Assembly (NCBI GenBank): GCA_027364815.1
Contig: DAHXOQ010000134.1
Span: 1-7,901 of the forward strand
Direction: 5' to 3'
Source: Acidobacteriaceae bacterium
GTDB taxonomy: Bacteria; Acidobacteriota; Terriglobia; Terriglobales; Acidobacteriaceae
Length of the DNA: 7,901 bases
A program made the position numbers and the translations under genes. The notes under the pieces were generated by a model that was not told where the DNA came from, did no database searches, and saw only the letters and a program-made list of their open reading frames with translations. The number at the start of each line of letters is the position of its first letter. Position 1 is the stretch's first letter. This document shows positions 4,901 through 7,901 of this stretch, piece after piece.

Positions 4901-5653
4901 ATGGCCCGTAAAGCACTCATCGCCGCAAATTGGAAGATGTACAAAACACCCGTTGAAGCCAAGGCATTCGTCGATGCCTTTCTGCCCCTTGTCGCCGGTC
5001 ATACCCGCGATGAGATTGCTCTCTTCCCATCGCCCGTCCTGCTGCCCTCGGTCATCTTTGCCGCCAAAGGGAGCAACGTCGCCATCGGCGCGCAGAACAT
5101 CCACTTTGCTGAAGAGGGCGCATACACCGGCGAAACCTCGGTCGGCCAGCTCATCGCCATCGGCGGAACTCATACTTTGATCGGCCACTCCGAGCGCCGC
5201 CAGTACTTCGCCGAGACTGACGAAATCGTCAACAAAAAGCTCCACACCGCGCTCAAGCACAAAATCGTCCCCATCGTCTGCATCGGTGAAGTACTCGCCG
5301 AGCGCGAAGCCGGCAAAACCGCCGAAGTTCTGATCATGCAGATCAACGGAGCCTTTGCAGGAATCACTGCGGAAGCCGCAGCCCCCATCGTCATTGCCTA
5401 CGAGCCCGTCTGGGCCATCGGCACTGGCAAAACCGCAACCCCTGAGATGGCCGCCGACGCGCACAAAATCATTCGCGCTGAAGTCGCCAAGCTTCTCGGG
5501 GCCCCAGTGGCCGCAGCCATGCGCATTCTCTACGGCGGCAGCGTCAAGCCGGACAACGCCACCAGCCTCCTTTCGCAGGAGGAAATCGACGGCGCACTCG
5601 TCGGCGGAGCCAGCCTCAAGCCAGACTCCTTCACCGCCATCGTCAAGTACTAA
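4901..5653 (+). CDS. tpiA: Triosephosphate isomerase
   Basis: A 250-residue, full-length TIM-barrel enzyme that interconverts dihydroxyacetone phosphate and glyceraldehyde-3-phosphate in cytosolic glycolysis and gluconeogenesis. All catalytic elements are seen: N10 and K12 in AANWKMYK, H96 in GHSERR, E168 in AYEPVWAIGTGKTATPE (the flexible loop 6 follows directly), and phosphate-binding YGGSVKPDN and GALVGGASL near the end. I chose ATG 4901, preceded by GAGGAG at 10 bases; the longer in-frame start at 4835 adds 22 atypical residues. A strong hairpin terminator follows 21 bases after the stop. Its normal neighbour pgk lies at the left edge, separated by the toxin-antitoxin region; secG, often next to tpiA, is not seen. 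Confidence 0.98.
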   Translation: MARKALIAANWKMYKTPVEAKAFVDAFLPLVAGHTRDEIALFPSPVLLPSVIFAAKGSNVAIGAQNIHFAEEGAYTGETSVGQLIAIGGTHTLIGHSERRQYFAETDEIVNKKLHTALKHKIVPIVCIGEVLAEREAGKTAEVLIMQINGAFAGITAEAAAPIVIAYEPVWAIGTGKTATPEMAADAHKIIRAEVAKLLGAPVAAAMRILYGGSVKPDNATSLLSQEEIDGALVGGASLKPDSFTAIVKY

Positions 5654-5674
5654 TCAGCCGTCTCTGCACCGCCA

Positions 5675-5708
5675 AGCGCCGCCGTCTTCAATGACGGTGG
5701 CGCTTTTT
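5675..5708 (+). terminator. Hairpin terminator downstream of tpiA
   Basis: A 12-bp stem (5675-5686 with 5693-5704, one G-T pair) closes a 6-base loop and runs into TTTTT (5704-5708). It begins 21 bases after the tpiA stop and is a typical intrinsic terminator. Confidence 0.9.
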
Positions 5709-5795
5709 GGCATCCCACACCAAACTTTAAGAATTGTGACCCGTCCAACTCAGTGATAACCTGAACCTATATCCTGGCTTGCTTTGGAGGTATTC

Positions 5796-6257
5796 ATGTC
5801 CAGAAAGCCATTTCCCCTGACACTCATTCCAGCCATCGCTCTACTCGCGTTCATCCCCGGATGCAGCGGCGGCATGAATCGTACACTCGATTCCATCAGC
5901 ATCTTCCCAATCACATCCAACAATGCGCCTTTCACATACCGAGCGACTGGCACTTACAACACATCGCCAATGACCGTGAACCCGCAATCGGTTTCGTGGT
6001 ACATCATGGGCCCGGGCATTGACCCGCCACCGGCCGCTTACTCCCTTGCCACTGCGGCCTATACCGCGCAGCGCTGCGTGCAGATCCAAAACAAGAACCC
6101 GCTCACCTACACCGTCATTGCTCTCGCTCCGGCTGACCCCGCAGCGCCGAATTCAGGGCCCGTTCCCAGCCAGGTTTTTGAGGATTTGGTTATCACGCAC
6201 ACGATGACCATGGAGGGTGGCTACGTCTCCGCCGCCATTACAGTTACCTGCCCCTGA
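5796..6257 (+). CDS. Small secreted protein, putative lipoprotein
   Basis: A 153-residue exported protein of unknown function. The N-terminus has a basic start (MSRKPFP), a hydrophobic core (LTLIPAIALLAFI) and IPGC at residues 20-23; C23 may be the lipid-modified cysteine, although Pro at -2 is not ideal for signal peptidase II. The mature part is rich in Thr, Ser and Pro: SISIFPITSNNAPFTYRATG, VSWYIMGPG, YTVIALAPADP. This pattern of beta-strand segments resembles Ig-like (BIG2-type) surface proteins seen in Acidobacteriota, but I cannot assign a fold with certainty. Start ATG 5796 has GGAGG 5 bases upstream; an in-frame TTG 12 bases earlier overlaps that site. The neighbouring M13 peptidase gene is also for an exported protein. 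No partner can be inferred. Confidence 0.8.
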   Translation: MSRKPFPLTLIPAIALLAFIPGCSGGMNRTLDSISIFPITSNNAPFTYRATGTYNTSPMTVNPQSVSWYIMGPGIDPPPAAYSLATAAYTAQRCVQIQNKNPLTYTVIALAPADPAAPNSGPVPSQVFEDLVITHTMTMEGGYVSAAITVTCP

Positions 6258-6514
6258 TATTCGCTATTGTTCCAGCTCATGAAATCGCCAGAATGGCCTC
6301 CTCGCCGAGCATCTGGACAGCCTCCTTCACCGCCAAACGCCGCCGTCCTTTAATCAGTTGGCGCTTTTCTTTTGCATCAAGTTAAAATTCACCTCAGAAT
6401 CTGAATTTGCAGTGTTCCAGATCACTTCGATTCAACAATCCGTAGTGGTAAGCTCATCCACTGTTTTGAGATTCATTTCAGCCCTTCACGTCAGGGCAAA
6501 CGAGGCTTTCAATT
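6258..6514. other. Gap between lipoprotein and peptidase genes
   Basis: This 257-base stretch contains no convincing gene. It holds a weak hairpin-with-T-run at 6331-6367, described separately, and a 5-bp hairpin GCCCT/AGGGC at 6481-6497 just before the ribosome binding site (GAGG, 6502-6505) of the peptidase gene. A promoter for that gene is expected here, but I see no strong -35/-10 pair. Confidence 0.5.
6331..6367 (+). terminator. Weak terminator-like hairpin, diverged copy of the tpiA terminator
   Basis: CGCCAA (6331-6336) pairs with TTGGCG (6358-6363), followed by CTTTT. The left part (6328-6347) matches the tpiA terminator left flank (5667-5686) at 19 of 20 bases, but the matching right arm is eroded, leaving only a 6-bp stem with a 21-base loop. 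It probably terminates the lipoprotein transcript inefficiently. Confidence 0.45.
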
Positions 6515-7901
6515 ATGCGCATTTCTGTAATTGCCGCTCTGCTTCTTCTCTGCACCGGCACGATTCTCGCACAATCAACCGCCGCACCCACCGCGCCGCC
6601 CGTCGTCAAAAGCTTTGACCTCACCGCCATCGACAAGACCGCCGACCCATGCACCGACTTCTATCAATACGCATGCGGCAACTGGGTCAAGAACAATCCC
6701 ATCCCCGCCGATCAGGTTCGTTGGGCGCGCTCCTTCTCCATGCTGCGTGAGCGCAATCGTTACCTCCTCTGGCAGGAACTCGACGCCGCCTCCAAAAATC
6801 CCAAATCTCCGCTCCAAAAGCAGTTCGGCGACTACTACGCCGCTTGCATGAACACTGACCTCATCGAGCAGAAGGGCCTCACACCGCTCAAGCCAACCTG
6901 GGCTGAGATCGATGCCCTCCAATCCACCGCCGACCTCGCCAACCTGCTCGTCAACTTCACGCACCAGGGCACGAATGCAGGCTTCTTCGGCTTCGGCGTC
7001 AGCCAGGATGACAAGGACTCCTCCAAGCAAATCGCGCAGATCGGCCAGGGCGGACTCACTCTCCCTGATCGCGATTACTACATCGTCGATTCCAAGCGCT
7101 TCATCACCATCCGCGCTCAGTACACCGAGCACATCAAAAAAATGTTCACCCTCGCCGGCGAAAGCCCGGAAGAAGCCGCCAAAGACGCAGAGAACGTTCT
7201 GCGCATTGAAACCGCACTCGCCAAGGCCGAGATGAGCCGCACCGAAATGCGCGTCCCGGAGAACACTTACCACATCTATACTGTTGCAGATTTCTCAGCC
7301 CTCGCGCCCTCCTTCAACTGGGCCGCTTACTTCGGCAATGTCGGCATCGGCCATTTCGATTCCCTCAATGTCAGCACACCAAACTTCTTCAAAGCTCTGA
7401 GCGAACTCATTAAGGCCGAGCCAGTCTCCGCCTGGCAGAGTTACCTGCGCTGGCACACTCTGCACAGCCAGGCAGACAATCTCCCCAAGGCCTTCTTCGA
7501 CGAGAACTTCGCCTTCTTCGGCAAAACTCTCTCCGGTCAGGCTGAGCCGGAAGCCCGCTGGAAGCAATGCTCCTCAATGACAGACCGCGCACTCGGCGAA
7601 GCCGTTGGCCAGGATTGGGTTGCGCAAAACTTCCCGCCCGCAGCCAAGGCCAGCATGGACAAGCTCGTTGCGGCGCTGGAAAAATCTCTCGGCGACGACA
7701 TCAAAACCCTCCCATGGATGACCGACGCAACCAAAAAAGCCGCTGAAGAAAAGCTCAACCTCATCCGCAACAAAATCGGCTATCCCGAGCACTGGCGCGA
7801 TTACTCTTCCATCATCGTCAAGCGCGACGACCTCATCGGCAACATTCACCGCGCCAGCATTTACGCGCGTAATTACAACTTCAACAAGCTCGGCAAGCCT
7901 G
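6515..7901 (+). CDS. M13-family zinc metallopeptidase, N-terminal part (runs off window)
   Basis: 462 residues are visible, still open at the window edge; family members (neprilysin/PepO type) are about 670-700 residues. Residues 1-19 form a signal peptide (basic start, hydrophobic core, cleavage probably after TILA), so the enzyme is exported. After a Pro/Ala linker the M13 N-terminal domain starts with DPCTDFYQYACGNW (residues 44-57), the family signature. Further hallmarks are LPDRDYY and, at residues 419-431, NKIGYPEHWRDYS. The catalytic HExxH and GExxAD motifs belong to the C-terminal domain, which lies beyond the window, so activity cannot be checked. Family members cleave peptides in the periplasm or outside. 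Start ATG 6515 has GAGG (6502-6505) at 9 bases. No frame problem is seen. Confidence 0.94.
   Translation, partial: MRISVIAALLLLCTGTILAQSTAAPTAPPVVKSFDLTAIDKTADPCTDFYQYACGNWVKNNPIPADQVRWARSFSMLRERNRYLLWQELDAASKNPKSPLQKQFGDYYAACMNTDLIEQKGLTPLKPTWAEIDALQSTADLANLLVNFTHQGTNAGFFGFGVSQDDKDSSKQIAQIGQGGLTLPDRDYYIVDSKRFITIRAQYTEHIKKMFTLAGESPEEAAKDAENVLRIETALAKAEMSRTEMRVPENTYHIYTVADFSALAPSFNWAAYFGNVGIGHFDSLNVSTPNFFKALSELIKAEPVSAWQSYLRWHTLHSQADNLPKAFFDENFAFFGKTLSGQAEPEARWKQCSSMTDRALGEAVGQDWVAQNFPPAAKASMDKLVAALEKSLGDDIKTLPWMTDATKKAAEEKLNLIRNKIGYPEHWRDYSSIIVKRDDLIGNIHRASIYARNYNFNKLGKP

Noticed and set aside
4847..5464. Minus-strand open frame of 205 codons over tpiA
   Set aside because: Shadow of tpiA caused by GC-rich codon use; the sense strand holds a complete triosephosphate isomerase.
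6358..6618. Open frame of 86 codons before the peptidase
   Set aside because: No ribosome binding site; it overlaps the signal-peptide region of the peptidase in another frame and starts within a terminator-like repeat.
6575..7273. Minus-strand open frame of 232 codons over the peptidase gene
   Set aside because: Shadow of the M13 peptidase frame; Gly/Glu/Val-rich, no motifs, no ribosome binding site.
1..7901. CRISPR array, tRNA, rRNA or transposase
   Set aside because: No spaced repeats of CRISPR type, no cloverleaf or rRNA segment and no transposase or integrase motif were seen on either strand.

Overview
The window looks like a chromosomal segment of a soil Acidobacteriota bacterium, probably of the Terriglobia (Granulicella/Terriglobus/Edaphobacter type). 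This rests on the protein flavour (pgk, tpiA, a cysteine-acylated Ig-like-type secreted protein, an M13 metallopeptidase, a conserved 192-aa hypothetical), the GC-rich codon use of the core genes and strong AGGAGG-type ribosome binding sites. It is inference from memory, not a database result.

Layout. The 3' end of pgk (1-324) is followed by a strong hairpin terminator. tpiA lies at 4901-5653, also followed by a strong terminator. These two glycolytic genes are often adjacent, but here about 4.6 kb of accessory DNA separates them. From left to right the insert holds: a BrnT toxin gene with an in-frame TAG and its short BrnA antitoxin (508-937); a decayed second antitoxin-like remnant (974-1108); a pirin gene on the minus strand (1128-2033); a minus-strand RHH antitoxin/RelE-type toxin pair (2588-2111) with an 18-bp palindrome upstream; a plus-strand hypothetical gene (2664-3242); a minus-strand Phd antitoxin/VapC PIN toxin pair (4003-3318); and a plus-strand RHH antitoxin/PIN toxin pair (4142-4806) whose promoter region carries an 8-bp-periodic array of repeats inside a 36-bp palindrome. 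The insert therefore contains four toxin-antitoxin modules of four different kinds plus one antitoxin fossil.

After tpiA come a small putative lipoprotein gene (5796-6257), a second terminator-like element that looks like a diverged copy of the tpiA terminator, and an exported M13-family peptidase gene (from 6515) that runs off the right edge before its catalytic domain.

How the parts work together. pgk and tpiA are central glycolysis. Each toxin-antitoxin pair is a self-contained, probably autoregulated operon with overlapping genes. Several show decay: a nonsense codon in brnT, loss of the usual acidic cluster in the last PIN protein, and a Cys at a normally basic catalytic position of the RelE-type toxin. 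The most unusual signals are the brnT nonsense codon and BrnA remnant, the repeat array at 4072-4121, and the apparently acid-depleted PIN toxin. I found no clear new multi-gene system beyond this toxin-antitoxin island.
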